Shown here: in pieces, positions 37,701-47,040 of the stretch
Numbering within the stretch: position 1 is the stretch's first letter
Layout of the letters: each line of letters starts with the position of its first letter
From: Eutrigla gurnardus
Lineage: Eukaryota > Chordata > Actinopteri > Perciformes > Triglidae
Direction: 5' to 3'
Assembly (NCBI GenBank): GCA_963514095.1
Contig: OY741281.1
Location: forward strand, 6,378,154 to 6,442,153
Length of the DNA: 64,000 nucleotides
The notes under the pieces: model-generated
The model's input: the letters and a program-made list of their open reading frames with translations, nothing else
Database searches by the model: none
What the model was told of the DNA's origin: nothing
Translations under genes and position numbers: made by a program

Positions 37701-40700
37701 CAGCTCATGTCCTATGTGGTGTCCTATGACTCCTTCTGTTTGTAGGTTTTGATGAGCTGGCGTGTCACTGTGGCCTCACCGTCTTGTACCCGCCAATCCC
37801 CTGTGGCACGAAGCCACCAGAGTGCAAAAACATGTGTACGAGAAGACACGAGTGCAGCCACCCAGGTGAGAGTACGTTCACACCGCAGAAATAAACGGTA
37901 AATGAGAACCCTAACATGTATCTCTCATTCAGTGTTTCACAACTGCCACAGTGATGAGAAGTGTCCACCGTGCACGTACCTCACTCAGAAATGGTGCATG
38001 GGAAACCACGAGGTAACGTCTCCTGAGCTGCCGAATTAGTTTCTCATTTATATTCCTGTGATTTGAGGTGACACTGTTTTTTTTTGTGTTTTTTCTCGGC
38101 CGACAGCAACGCAGCAACATCCCGTGTCACCTGCAGGACATTTCTTGCGGCCTGACGTGTAATAAAACGCTGCCATGTGAAATGCACCGCTGCAGACGGA
38201 TCTGCCACCGGAACGAGTGCTTGGCAGGAGGCAGCTGTCAGCAGCCCTGCGCGCTGCCTCGTCCAGACTGTGGCCACCCGTGCTCCGCTCCCTGTCATAA
38301 AGGCAGCAGCTGCCCACGCACCACCTGCACTGCCAAGGTACCGCACACTGCCCACTGAGAACAGCTGGACTTCCAGTAGCTGAAATACGGGTTACAAAGT
38401 TTGTGCAGATGGTCGTTGTTACATCCAGGCTCGGATTCATGGGGAGTTTAGGCATGTTTTCCCACCCTGGAAAGTTTCTCCTCCATTTAATAACTTATTA
38501 CCCCGATGAAAAGGGTTTTTTTATGGATGTCAAATCCCCTAATTGTTAAAGGTTGTGTTGAACAGTGCAGCTGTGTATTATTTCTGTTCCTTTTAGCTAC
38601 ACGTGGCTTGAGGAAATCGGCTGTAATAGTGTGTAACTGTCATAAATGGTTAACTTGGATGAAATAATAACATTTCGGTGGCAGTCCTCCAAAGTCAAAA
38701 GCTCAGCAAACAATGAGACCTTTCACAGCTGCAGGAATTCCTCACACAAGCAGCATCAAACTCTCAAAGAAGGAACATATTTGTCTGCTTACAAAAGCCT
38801 ATTGCAACACACTGGAGTCTATTCCCTCATATGTTTTACATGTGTGGCAGATTAATGCTTTATCATTTTTCACAGGTCGCTCTGCAGTGCGATTGTGGCC
38901 GGAGAAAGGAAATGGTGGCCTGCACAGACGCAGCCAGTTCATATCAGAGGTCAGTTTGACCGTTTCTGGATTCAGCTGGTTAAAATTATAATATAAAGTG
39001 ACTGAAACGTCCCACAATCCTCCATACGTTGCAGATATGCTGCCATCGCCATGGCCACTAAACTGTCTGACATGCAGCTTGGTGACTCGATGGACATCGG
39101 CCCGTTCCTCACTAAGAAGGAGCTGAAACAGACCAGGTAGAGTGACGGAGGAGACCGATGATGAAGAGTTGTGGTCAAAGCTGTTGATGTAATGCGTTTG
39201 AGGAGAAGGAGCATTTTTCTTAACGGTCATTTTAGTCCAGTTGCGAGGCGTGGCACGGTGCATTTTCTTCTAATCTATAAAGAAACATTATTTAAATATT
39301 CTTCTGCAAAGAAATCGATTTCCTGTTCACCGTGAGGGATTGCTTTGTGTTTGTGCATCAATATTTAAACAAATCAATCAAAGGTAATGCATTTAATGGA
39401 TTACAGCTGCTGCAGCATCCACTCGGCAGTATCTGTTTCATAAGACTCCTTTTTTAGAACAGCAAGTTGAAACAAATGAGGAGCAAATCGGGATCCAACT
39501 TAAGGATTTGATGTATAATCTGCCTACGTAGTCTGTTTAAATGGTTTGCTTTGTTTTCCCAGGCTCGAATGTGATCAAGAGTGTGCTACTTTGGAGAGAA
39601 ACAGGCGTTTAGCGGAGGCGTTGCAGATAGACCTATCCTCCGACCCCTTCAACGCCCGCTCTACTTCTGTATACAGTGACAGCCTCAAAGAGGATGCCAG
39701 GTCTGTCTTTTACCCTTCGGTCTGTTTTTCTGCATTTATTAATGGCCATTCATCAATTGAGCCAGCTGGTTAATCTTCCCACTGCCGAGACAAAATACAG
39801 ATGGTCTTCTGTTCCTCCTCTCTTTCAGAAAAGACCTGAAATTTGTCACAGAGGTAGAAGAGGAGATCAAGAATCTTGTTGAGCTTGCTAATAAGGTAGG
39901 ATGATACAAGGAATCCCTTGTGCCAGTATGGTAATGACAGTTTGGGTCACCTCTTGTGCTCCCTCTAGTGGCTGAGTCAGGAGTCCGCAGCTTGCATTTA
40001 AAAAAAAAAAAGCACCTCCTGATTTTGCATTCACACAACGACAAGTGCCACGACCCCTTTAATTTGGGATAATTAAGGGGTTGTGCTCCATAATTTTATG
40101 AAATTAGTTCCTCATTAATCCAATCCCTATTGGCACCATGGAATGCAGATGCTTCCCACTGATTTTTATTGTACACTGTTATTGAGGAAATGAGCGAGCA
40201 AGACAGAACGTTACAACGCTCCACAGATGTCTGATGAAATAAAAAACGAGCAACGAATTGCCTCGGCTTCTGCATGAAGTGCAGCTGCTCCAATCATTCC
40301 ATGACTTCTGTATTCAAACCACAGTTAATGTACTCTTTCCTCTGTATCTGAACAAAAGTTCACCCTAAACATTTGCATGGGCTGCTGTCAGTTTAGGGGG
40401 GAAAAGCTACACTTTTAGCTGGCTAAAGCTAGCCGTCTTATTGTATACGTTATTCTGACCTAGTTGTTTATTTTTGAGCTCTCCATTGGACTTGCAGGAC
40501 GGAACCAGCTGTGGTTCCTTGTAGGTTTCTGAAAGGACGGCGAAGCCTCTTTAGTAACAAGCCAGGCTAAATTAGTAGTTGCCTCGTGGGGCAGTTAGAA
40601 AAATAGTCTGCATGCTCTTTTTCAGCTTTGTTGCATGCATTTAGGCCATCGGGCACGATGCTGTCAAGATCACTGCTGCTTTGGTTTTGAATGTGAAAAT

Positions 40701-41502
40701 GTAAAGTTTATAACCAGCTGAATCTCTCCTTGGAACAATGAATCACGAGAGCACTGCCTCGGTCCGCATAGGAAAGCTTGAATCGTATTTCATCTTCAAG
40801 TTGCTGCAACATTACTGACTTAATTTCCAGCGTTTGCCCTTTCTGTGTGGGTTTCTAGTTTTCCAAACGGAGGTTATTGCGTGAATGCTGGAATACATTT
40901 CTGACAACACGTAAATGTCACTGGAGGGTAGCAGATCAGCGAGGCTTTGCGAATGCTTTTCCAGTATAATGGACACACGTTTCCTGGTTTCTACAGGGGA
41001 AACAGCCAAAGAGGAGCCACTGTTTCCCACCCATGAACAGAGAACACCGCAAGATCATCCACGAGCTCGCTGAGGTCTACACTGTGGAGAGCGTGAGCTA
41101 CGACAGCGAGCCCAAACGCAACGTGGTCATCACGGCCCACAAGTAAGACTTTACACGCAGCCTGTATTCCTTGGTAACGCGTAAAAGTGTCGCCCGTTGA
41201 ATTTGTGTATTTTCGCTCATTTCTCAGAGGGAAGGCCGCCTGTCCAAACTCAACCCTGACGTCGCTGATAGAGCGAGAATCGGCTGCGAGGGCCCCTCCT
41301 CCCATCGCTCATATCAAACAGCACAGCAGCAAGTAAGTCCTCTCACTTGGGCTGTGACCCTTTATGGTTCATGTTCAGATTTCACTGTGTGCTCATGACT
41401 CCTCTCCCTCTCTATTCTCCTCCCAGGGCCGTTAGCGGAGGCACCTGGTCGAAGATGGTTAAAGAAGAGCCTGTGATAGATTATTTTGATGTCCAGGACT
41501 AA
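31763..41502 (+). CDS. nfx1: nfx1: NF-X1-type zinc-finger transcriptional regulator (complete, 23 coding exons)
   Basis: NFX1 binds X-box promoter DNA through a cysteine-rich NF-X1 zinc-finger array. In mammals it represses MHC class II genes and affects telomerase expression; its RING gives ubiquitin-ligase potential and its R3H domain binds nucleic acid. Coding exons: 31763-31781, 32398-33330, 34511-34672, 34998-35075, 35229-35334, 35665-35736, 35856-35995, 36117-36216, 36313-36530, 36614-36711, 36791-36821, 36906-36988, 37428-37536, 37746-37865, 37933-38012, 38107-38337, 38876-38949, 39035-39136, 39563-39700, 39829-39895, 40997-41142, 41228-41332, 41427-41502. All join in phase with GT-AG borders: 3,288 nt, 1,095 aa. 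Visible order: Arg/Gly/Gln-rich disordered N-terminus (7-317); RING (C331, C334, C347, C350, H355, C358, C379, C382); NF-X1 fingers (about 400-885); R3H with RKIIH at 1005-1009; conserved C-terminus ending IDYFDVQD. Every domain expected for the family is present, and nothing is truncated. Confidence 0.95.
32398..33330 (+). CDS. nfx1: nfx1 coding exon 2 (disordered N-terminal region)
   Basis: 933 nt encoding residues 7-318. The sequence is low in hydrophobics and rich in R, G, Q, N and S, including [13 protein letters not shown]. It is poorly conserved with mammals apart from general composition. The donor is a weaker GTTAGA; reading through would meet TAG at once. The start, [12 protein letters not shown], sits where mammals have a PAM2 motif. 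Confidence 0.93.
33416..34406 (+). mobile_element. hAT-type DNA transposon with decayed ZBED-like transposase fragment
   Basis: A 991-bp element with 16-bp imperfect terminal inverted repeats (TAGGAATGGGCGATAT left; right end ATATCGCCCATCCCTA) and a perfect 8-bp target duplication, tttcttac, at 33408-33415 and 34407-34414. An 8-bp duplication is the mark of the hAT superfamily. Inside, a plus-strand frame from 33,672 meets TAA at 33,741 and stays open in the same frame to 34,187. That frame resembles ZBED1-like hAT transposases ([31 protein letters not shown]), where the Asp of TTDMW is probably the first catalytic acidic residue. The remainder of the transposase is missing, so this is an internally deleted copy that needs a transposase supplied elsewhere. 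Confidence 0.9.
33672..34187 (+). pseudogene. Truncated ZBED-like hAT transposase
   Basis: Begins [12 protein letters not shown] and is broken by an in-frame TAA at 33741-33743. It continues with [20 protein letters not shown] and ends at 34187 soon after [16 protein letters not shown]. It covers only the N-terminal part of the catalytic region; the rest of the RNase-H fold and the dimerisation domain are absent. Judged from remembered ZBED1-like proteins. Confidence 0.8.
34511..34672 (+). CDS. nfx1: nfx1 coding exon 3 (RING finger, first part)
   Basis: Encodes [15 protein letters not shown], then [20 protein letters not shown] (residues 318-372). It holds the first six zinc ligands of the RING, closely matching mammalian NFX1. 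Acceptor CCTCCACAG, donor GTACAG. Confidence 0.95.
34998..35075 (+). CDS. nfx1: nfx1 coding exon 4 (RING end)
   Basis: Encodes [20 protein letters not shown] and SYTCFCG (residues 372-398). C379 and C382 close the RING. Confidence 0.95.
35229..35334 (+). CDS. nfx1: nfx1 coding exon 5
   Basis: Encodes [20 protein letters not shown] and the first NF-X1 finger, GLDCHHPCN. 106 nt, phase 1 to 0 in the joined frame, with GTGAGC donor. Confidence 0.95.
35665..35736 (+). CDS. nfx1: nfx1 coding exon 6 (NF-X1 finger)
   Basis: Encodes [20 protein letters not shown], with the CHPGPCPxCP signature of NF-X1 fingers. 72 nt. Confidence 0.95.
35856..35995 (+). CDS. nfx1: nfx1 coding exon 7 (NF-X1 fingers)
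   Basis: Encodes [18 protein letters not shown], then [18 protein letters not shown] (residues 457-504). 140 nt, acceptor TTTGCAG. Confidence 0.95.
36117..36216 (+). CDS. nfx1: nfx1 coding exon 8
   Basis: Encodes [20 protein letters not shown], then [11 protein letters not shown] (residues 504-537). It ends with two bases of a Lys codon. Confidence 0.95.
36313..36530 (+). CDS. nfx1: nfx1 coding exon 9 (NF-X1 fingers)
   Basis: Encodes [20 protein letters not shown], then [15 protein letters not shown] and [15 protein letters not shown] (residues 537-610). 218 nt. Confidence 0.95.
36614..36711 (+). CDS. nfx1: nfx1 coding exon 10 (NF-X1 finger)
   Basis: Encodes [20 protein letters not shown] and [11 protein letters not shown] (residues 610-642). 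98 nt, ends in phase 0. Confidence 0.95.
36791..36821 (+). CDS. nfx1: nfx1 coding exon 11 (31-nt microexon)
   Basis: Encodes only [10 protein letters not shown] plus one base. It is supported by TGTTTTCAG and GTGAGA, by phase, and by the matching KELPCTSL region of mammalian NFX1 as remembered. Skipping it would shift the frame. Confidence 0.88.
36906..36988 (+). CDS. nfx1: nfx1 coding exon 12 (NF-X1 finger)
   Basis: Encodes [20 protein letters not shown] and CGELCCV (residues 653-680). 83 nt, ends in phase 0. Confidence 0.95.
37428..37536 (+). CDS. nfx1: nfx1 coding exon 13 (NF-X1 finger)
   Basis: Encodes [20 protein letters not shown] and [14 protein letters not shown] (residues 681-717), a canonical C-x-CGLHRC-x3-CHRGxCxPC finger. 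Confidence 0.95.
37746..37865 (+). CDS. nfx1: nfx1 coding exon 14
   Basis: Encodes [20 protein letters not shown], then [16 protein letters not shown] (residues 717-757). 120 nt, acceptor GTTTGTAG. Confidence 0.95.
37933..38012 (+). CDS. nfx1: nfx1 coding exon 15
   Basis: Encodes [20 protein letters not shown] and CMGNHE (residues 757-783), near-identical to mammalian NFX1. 80 nt. Confidence 0.95.
38107..38337 (+). CDS. nfx1: nfx1 coding exon 16 (NF-X1 fingers)
   Basis: 77 whole codons (residues 784-860), [20 protein letters not shown] through TTCTAK. It carries at least two CGL/CGH-type fingers. Phase 0 at both ends. Confidence 0.95.
38876..38949 (+). CDS. nfx1: nfx1 coding exon 17
   Basis: Encodes [20 protein letters not shown] and SSYQ (residues 861-885), closing the zinc-finger array. 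Donor GTCAGT. Confidence 0.94.
39035..39136 (+). CDS. nfx1: nfx1 coding exon 18
   Basis: Encodes [20 protein letters not shown] and [10 protein letters not shown] (residues 885-919), a conserved helix-rich linker. Confidence 0.94.
39563..39700 (+). CDS. nfx1: nfx1 coding exon 19
   Basis: Encodes [20 protein letters not shown], then YSDSLKEDA (residues 919-965). 138 nt, donor GTCTGT. Confidence 0.94.
39829..39895 (+). CDS. nfx1: nfx1 coding exon 20
   Basis: Encodes [20 protein letters not shown] and NK (residues 965-987), an acidic helix just before the R3H domain. Confidence 0.93.
40997..41142 (+). CDS. nfx1: nfx1 coding exon 21 (R3H domain)
   Basis: Encodes [20 protein letters not shown], then [20 protein letters not shown] (residues 988-1036). 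The R-x3-H signature is R1005 to H1009. The preceding intron is 1.1 kb. Confidence 0.95.
41228..41332 (+). CDS. nfx1: nfx1 coding exon 22
   Basis: Encodes [20 protein letters not shown] and [14 protein letters not shown] (residues 1036-1071). 105 nt. Confidence 0.94.
41427..41502 (+). CDS. nfx1: nfx1 coding exon 23 (stop codon)
   Basis: Encodes [20 protein letters not shown], then VQD and TAA. The C-terminal [14 protein letters not shown] end is the same as in mammals. Confidence 0.95.
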
Positions 41503-41594
41503 AAATGAGGCCAAAATAGACGAGTAAACCTCAGGATCCATTCATAAACACATCTGCCATAAAAAGCCTGATTCATTTGTGTTCATCAAATATC

Positions 41595-41600
41595 AATAAA
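41595..41600 (+). terminator. nfx1: nfx1 poly(A) signal AATAAA
   Basis: A canonical AATAAA lies 93 nt after the stop codon, implying a short 3' UTR of about 110-120 nt. Further signals downstream cannot be excluded. Confidence 0.65.
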
Positions 41601-41602
41601 AA

Positions 41603-43300
41603 ATCCTGTGGCTTCATAATCAAATGTTAAGGGACATCCACTTGTTTGATCTAGAAGGATGAATTGAATGAGTGCTGAGCATTTCCCTTGATCTTCAGAT
41701 GTTGATTAAAGTTGATTGAGCTTTGCACGGACCATTTTGAAAAGCTTTGGAGGGTTTTCTTTGTCTCCTTGGTCTGCGACCGGCCCCTCGTTGAACCCAA
41801 CTCAAAGCACGCAATCGTTGATGTGGATTTAATGCATCGGCTACAATATTCAATCACTCATAAAGTTTTCTCATAAAGGTAGATTTATCTTCAGATTGAG
41901 CACCGGGAGCTCAGACAGGATGCCAGAAAACATTTTCAGCTATGGGATGCCTTTTGTTCTTTCTGCTGGTGTTGAGCCAAGGCTACTGTAGTAAACCTCT
42001 GCCGATGGTTTGTGGGTGGGTAGGAGTGGGCTGCACTGCGGATGGAAAGCTTTGTTTCGAATTGCGGCTATGACCCAGATTATCTGCTGCGCTTTCTGAA
42101 AACTTCCCCCGGATTTGTAGGTGAGGACGTTTCAAGGACGTGTGAACGGGGGATGATACTGGACCGTTTTGAACCTGTTCTCTAGCTGATGGCCCGGTTC
42201 GGTCTGCAGCCTGAGAGGTGAAAAGAGTTCAGCTGCTGACTCAGATTTGAGACACAAATATGCTGACATAGACCTGAGGACTGTCCTGCACTGACTTGAC
42301 ACCTATACTTTGTCTCCTTATACAGAGTTTGTTCACTTTGGCTGATTTTAAGAGACTTAATATAAAGGTGAAGAGTAAAGTCTTTAAGATTTTTTAATCT
42401 TTTGTGCTTTATTTTTGCAAGGACATTGGATTAAGTTCACCTAGAATTGATATGTCTACAAATCCTTCTAAATCTCTCATATTATACAGCATTTTTGCTC
42501 ATTTTAATGTAGGTTTAAGATTTCGATTCCAGTCAATTTTAATAATCACAAGTCATGAATTTGTAAAGTATAAGACATGCACCCTTTGTTCTTAGAGATT
42601 AGATTTGAATATGGAACACTTCTGAAAAAAGCATTAGTAGGGAACAACAATATAATATATAAAATATAATTTGACATGCTCGTCATGCTCTCACGTAATA
42701 TCACATTTTTATAAGGTTAATATATAATTTACTAATTCTTTATAGATTGGTTATAACTCCTTAAACAGAATTCGGATTGGCAGATTATAAAATCCCTTAA
42801 ATGTGGTATTTATGCCAAAAGCATTCATAATTTCCTTGTTTTTTTTTGTCCAAGTTTGTTGACACATACAAATAAAACAGAATCCAGTTCCCAGCAGCGC
42901 TCAATATACTTATATTTACAGAACAATACAGATATAAACAGCTTGACTTAGACATATATCTTAGTTGGATGACAAATTGTATACTATAATGTTGTAAATC
43001 AATAAATAGATGTTCCTTTGCAGCCAAAAGTTGTCTTTGGTTGGTATTGGCCGCTATGAAGCATCATTAAATTATTAATTTAAGGGTTCACGGTTTCAAC
43101 TTACTCAGCCAATATAAAGGGTGCTTTATGAGAGTGCCTCGGTTCATTTCGTTAGGGAGCTGGAGGAGCTGCTGTAAACGGGTTTTATTCAGTACATCAT
43201 CGAGGCCTAAAATCAAATAAAACAACACCACTCTTTGTTGTCGCAGTGTTTACATGTAATAATAACCTGTTGTTATAATGTGACGCTTCTTTTGTTAAAG
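41603..43300. other. nfx1 downstream intergenic DNA
   Basis: Unique-looking, AT-rich towards 42,400-43,050. No gene or RNA recognised. Confidence 0.4.
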
Positions 43301-43364
43301 AATACATCGGCATACCTCCCCCCCAAATAAAAACCCTGCTCCCGAGGATAATTTGATGACACTC

Positions 43365-43662
43365 CCTACCGCTGGTAATTTTTCATTATATCGACTCTCC
43401 AGCAGGGACCGCGCCTGCGCTCCTGCTCCCTCCCGAACAAGGCTTCACCAATCCTGGCTCTGGCTTCATCCCCGGCTCGGCGTCCCACAGGCCAGTAGCT
43501 ACTAATAAGTCGCCTAGCTGTCCAGTAATGGGGAAGTGATAGGAGAGACGCCGCTGTCTTAAAGCCGCGAGGAAGTTGAGGAGTGTACGGGGAAGCTCCG
43601 CGAGACGCCGGACCGGACACCTCCACAGAGACGCATCCTACAGTTCCTGTTGTTGAGTAGCC

Positions 43663-43700
<38 letters not shown>

Positions 43701-43720
43701 GCATAGTGATGGAGAGAAAG
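43365..43720 (+). promoter_or_regulatory. smarcd3: CpG-rich candidate alternative smarcd3 promoter with four-codon first exon
   Basis: A GC- and CpG-rich block (43,370-43,640) is followed by a 32-base poly-A run (43665-43696) and then ATGGAGAGAAAG at 43709-43720, directly before a GTATGG donor. The four codons (MERK) end in phase 0 and would join smarcd3 exon 2 as MERK-RPGMPSG. Mammalian SMARCD3 is known to have alternative short N-termini, so an upstream alternative first exon is plausible. Splicing to exon 2 would cross 17.6 kb. This rests on phase and position only. Confidence 0.35.
43665..43696. repeat. 32-base poly-A tract
   Basis: A pure A run 12 bases before the candidate MERK start codon. 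A second run of 23 A lies at 43930-43952. Confidence 0.95.
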
Positions 43721-44970
43721 GTATGGATGCTCGTGCTACCATTTGTTTTATTCCACATCACTTTGCCTCGCTGCGTTTGCTCAGCGTCCGCATCCACCAT
43801 TAAAACTATTCTTTATAGATTGTCTTTATACTGAAGGCGCGTTGCCAACCGGATTAGTGCGCACTGGAGTTTTTTTCTCTCTCTCTCTCTCCCTCTCTCC
43901 CTCGTCAGGCTGTAATTTATTGTGCATCTAAAAAAAAAAAAAAAAAAAAAAAGGATGGTTTTCCACCTCGTGGTGTATTTGGGCTTATTCCGGTGTACGG
44001 TTGCGTGGTGCACAATGCATCGGTGGTTATTGAAGAGGGAGTGGGATGTGGTTGGGGATATATTTAAGGGGACTGTAGCCTGTCTGCATCATCAACACGG
44101 CTGTATAGTTGCAGCACCTCACCCCTCCACCTCCACCTCCCACCCCTCCCCGTTTTCCAGCCGACGCAGACACCAGCGCGGCTTGTTAACCTTGTCTGGT
44201 GTGGGAAACAGACACTTGAGGAGTAATAGACGGGATGCACGGTGGAGAGAGAGAGAGAGAGCATCATCCTCTCACCTCCTTTACGCATGCCTTTAATTCA
44301 TCCGCCGTCTCCCCCTCCCCTTCACCCCCTCCCCTCTCTTTGATTCAGGGCTCACACAATGATATAATGGGGCTTCATGTTAGTACCCCCCCACCTCCTC
44401 CACACACACAGTCTGCATGTGTGTGTGTTTTGGATCTTGCAGGAAAAGTTTCAGTTTCACTGTGTTAATCTGCTGGCAGGCTGTGGGTGCACAGAGCAGC
44501 GGGACAGGAATTTTTGGGTGTGCAGTTAAAAGCCAGATCTTCTTTTGCTGATCCAAAGGGAAAATGTAGTTTTTATTCCCCAGCTGTAGCCTGCGATATA
44601 TTCACTTCTGTGTGGAACTAAATCTGCTTTTTTTTAAATGTTTATGGAGCTTGTTCACATAAGAAGTCTGTATTAAATGAGCAATGTATGACATTAACAT
44701 AGCAGCACTGTGTAAATAGAGGAGTAATATCTACGTGAGCGGCTTCTCCTCGCTGTGTTGACATAGCCGGGCTGGCCGCGCGTGCTTTGCGTGTGCACGT
44801 TCTTGCGTGTGAGCGCGCCACACTGGCTAGCTAGCTGCTTACATATGGCGGTAAAAGCAGATAAACCATGCCGGGCCGACAGAATTATTACGGAAGTGCA
44901 GCAACCACCCGCCGGTTCCAACTCAGGTAAACACTGTTAGCTTTGCCAGCGCCTTTGCTGTAGTTTCTAC

Positions 44971-45015
44971 TGTTAGCACTGTTAGCGCTGTTAGCACCGT
45001 TAGCTCTATTAGCAC
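44971..45015. repeat. Five tandem 9-bp units (tgttagcac)
   Basis: Units tgttagcac, tgttagcgc, tgttagcac, cgttagctc, tattagcac lie end to end. A small minisatellite in the nfx1-smarcd3 interval. Confidence 0.8.
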
Positions 45016-45049
45016 CGTGAACTGCGAGCCTTCGTAGCCATGTTGAGAG

Positions 45050-45450
45050 CCATTTAGAGGCATTCACGAAGTACTCCCAATTTCATATTACTCATCTTTT
45101 ACATGAATATATTTTGGGACATTTTTTTTGCAGAGAGTGAGATGAGAAGATGTATGTCTGGACATCAAATATGAGCCTAGCCAAGTTAGCGTAGTTTAGC
45201 ATAAAGGCTAGCTGTAAACCGGTAGCTAGCTTTGCTAATATCACAAACACATTGCTGTCTCATTTGTTGAATCTGAAAGGCATAAAAACAACATGTTATG
45301 TTATATGCTGGATGGTGGTTAATATGTCTGGCCAGGCTTTACCCGCTTCTAGCCTTTAAACTAAGCTAAGCTAACCGTCTGGCGGCTGCTAGCTGTAGTT
45401 TAGCATGCAGTCTTGAAAGTGCTATCAATCTTCTAACTCTGGGCAAAAGT
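45050..45450. repeat. Decayed fish repeat with TTAGC/GCTAA words
   Basis: Contains gtttagcataaaggctagc, gtagctagctttgctaat and aagctaagctaaccgtctgg. This resembles the 'ttagcttagcataaagactgg' fish repeat family. Borders unclear. Confidence 0.4.
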
Positions 45451-46741
45451 AGTAGTTGACATTAGCAAAAGTAGGCTGCATCTTTTTGTTATTTTGCTTC
45501 AACCATCATCTCATCATTTTTGCTCCCACGGTGTCAATTTCAGAGTCAGTAGTAAAACTAAAAGCTTACAGGCGCTTCAGGATGCTGAAAACTTTTTGAC
45601 GAGGCATTCAACCTCATATAACGACCTGTAAATGTGTTGTCACTGAATTAATTGCACATTTCAAGGGTTTTCTCAGATTTCAGCCTCTTTATGTTCCTGC
45701 TTGGGTTTCATGTACAGAAATGGACTTGATGACTCAGCTGATAGGAAACAAGAAAGTAAGGACTCAGCCATTTGTGTGCAATTAGCCAACACAGAATATT
45801 ACATAACCATTTTTACTTAAAACAAATTCCTATCTGTTTGTTGGTTTTCCATAGATTAAGTCCCTCAGCCCCTTTCTGTATGCAAACATTTTTTTCCAGA
45901 TAGAACGTACATTGAATTTCCATGCAACGGAGCAGGGATGACCAACCTCTTCTGTTTTTTCTCTGTTCAATTGTACGTTAGGTTATAGCCTGTTAAGGAA
46001 GCGTTTGAGCTGCTCAGCACTTGTTTTATGATTGCTTTTAAATTGTGGCATGAATACTGAGGCTTTTTTTTTCAAACTTTAAGTTTGCTGTAGAAGTGGT
46101 TGATCGTTGTCTGCTGTAGGCACACTCTTTCTTTGAAAATTGGACTGAAAAAGCTAATTTATAAACCACGGTCTTCCCCGACCCAGCCGCTGGCACATAT
46201 TTCCCCTTCAGTATAAAGAAAAAAAGAACAGCCACATTAGTATGCAAGGTGCCGTCACAGCTCCTGATGTCTGATAGAGGATCAGAGGACCAGCTCCTTT
46301 TACAGTCTGCCGAATGCTTGACTTGGCTTTTTAAGGAAAGCTTCACTGTCCCCCCTCCCCTCACACATATACCCCTGTCACACTGTTCAGTCACAGAAAT
46401 TTAGTGTGGGCGACTAATCAAGGTCAATCTGTTTTTTACTGAGTGTTTCGGGTACAGAGTTTTTCATAAGTTTGTCAAACTTTATCTTTTCCACACCGTT
46501 TCTGAACCAGCACTATCAGGTTAGACAGGCTGGAAGTTGTATACATTTGGCTTAGCTTCCTAAATAGCAGGTCACCCAATTAAATGTTCCCCGGCTTTGT
46601 GTTTAGTGTTATTTGCAGGGATAAACGGACAATGGAGCACTTCCTTTTTTTTTGCTGGGGTGGAATGTGCTGGCTCAATGGCCGTTTGTTACCCTGAGAA
46701 CAAATGAGTTTACAGGAAAACTATTAATTTCACTTAATATT

Positions 46742-47040
46742 AGAGCTGAAACGGCTAGAGATTAAATGATGGTCAGTTAGTTAATCAGCAACCATGAATC
46801 AAGTGCTTGTTTAAATCATATTTTAAGTAAAAAATGCACGCAAAAAAGCTGTGAAAATGTGTCAATTTGCTGCTTTTCTTAATCTTAAATTATATTAATT
46901 CAATATCTTAGAGACAATCTGAAGACATACTTTAGCTCTGTGAAATTGGGGTTGTTTTTCACTTATATATAATAATCAAGAACATAATTTAATTATTCTT
47001 CAATATTGGAAAAATCAATTACTCACAGCCTTGCTAAATA
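46742..47040. repeat. Decayed copy of the same MITE-like family
   Basis: Starts ttagagctgaaac, then agttagttaatcagcaacc and gagacaatctgaagac, and ends aaaaatcaattactcacag. Weaker than the two other copies. Confidence 0.35.

Noticed and set aside
38044..38455. Two minus-strand frames over 100 codons
   Set aside because: They are antisense to nfx1 exon 16, which is supported by NF-X1 fingers and phase.
43366..43626. 86-codon minus-strand frame in CpG-rich DNA
   Set aside because: GC-rich DNA stays open by chance. The plus-strand reading as a promoter or leader is more economical.
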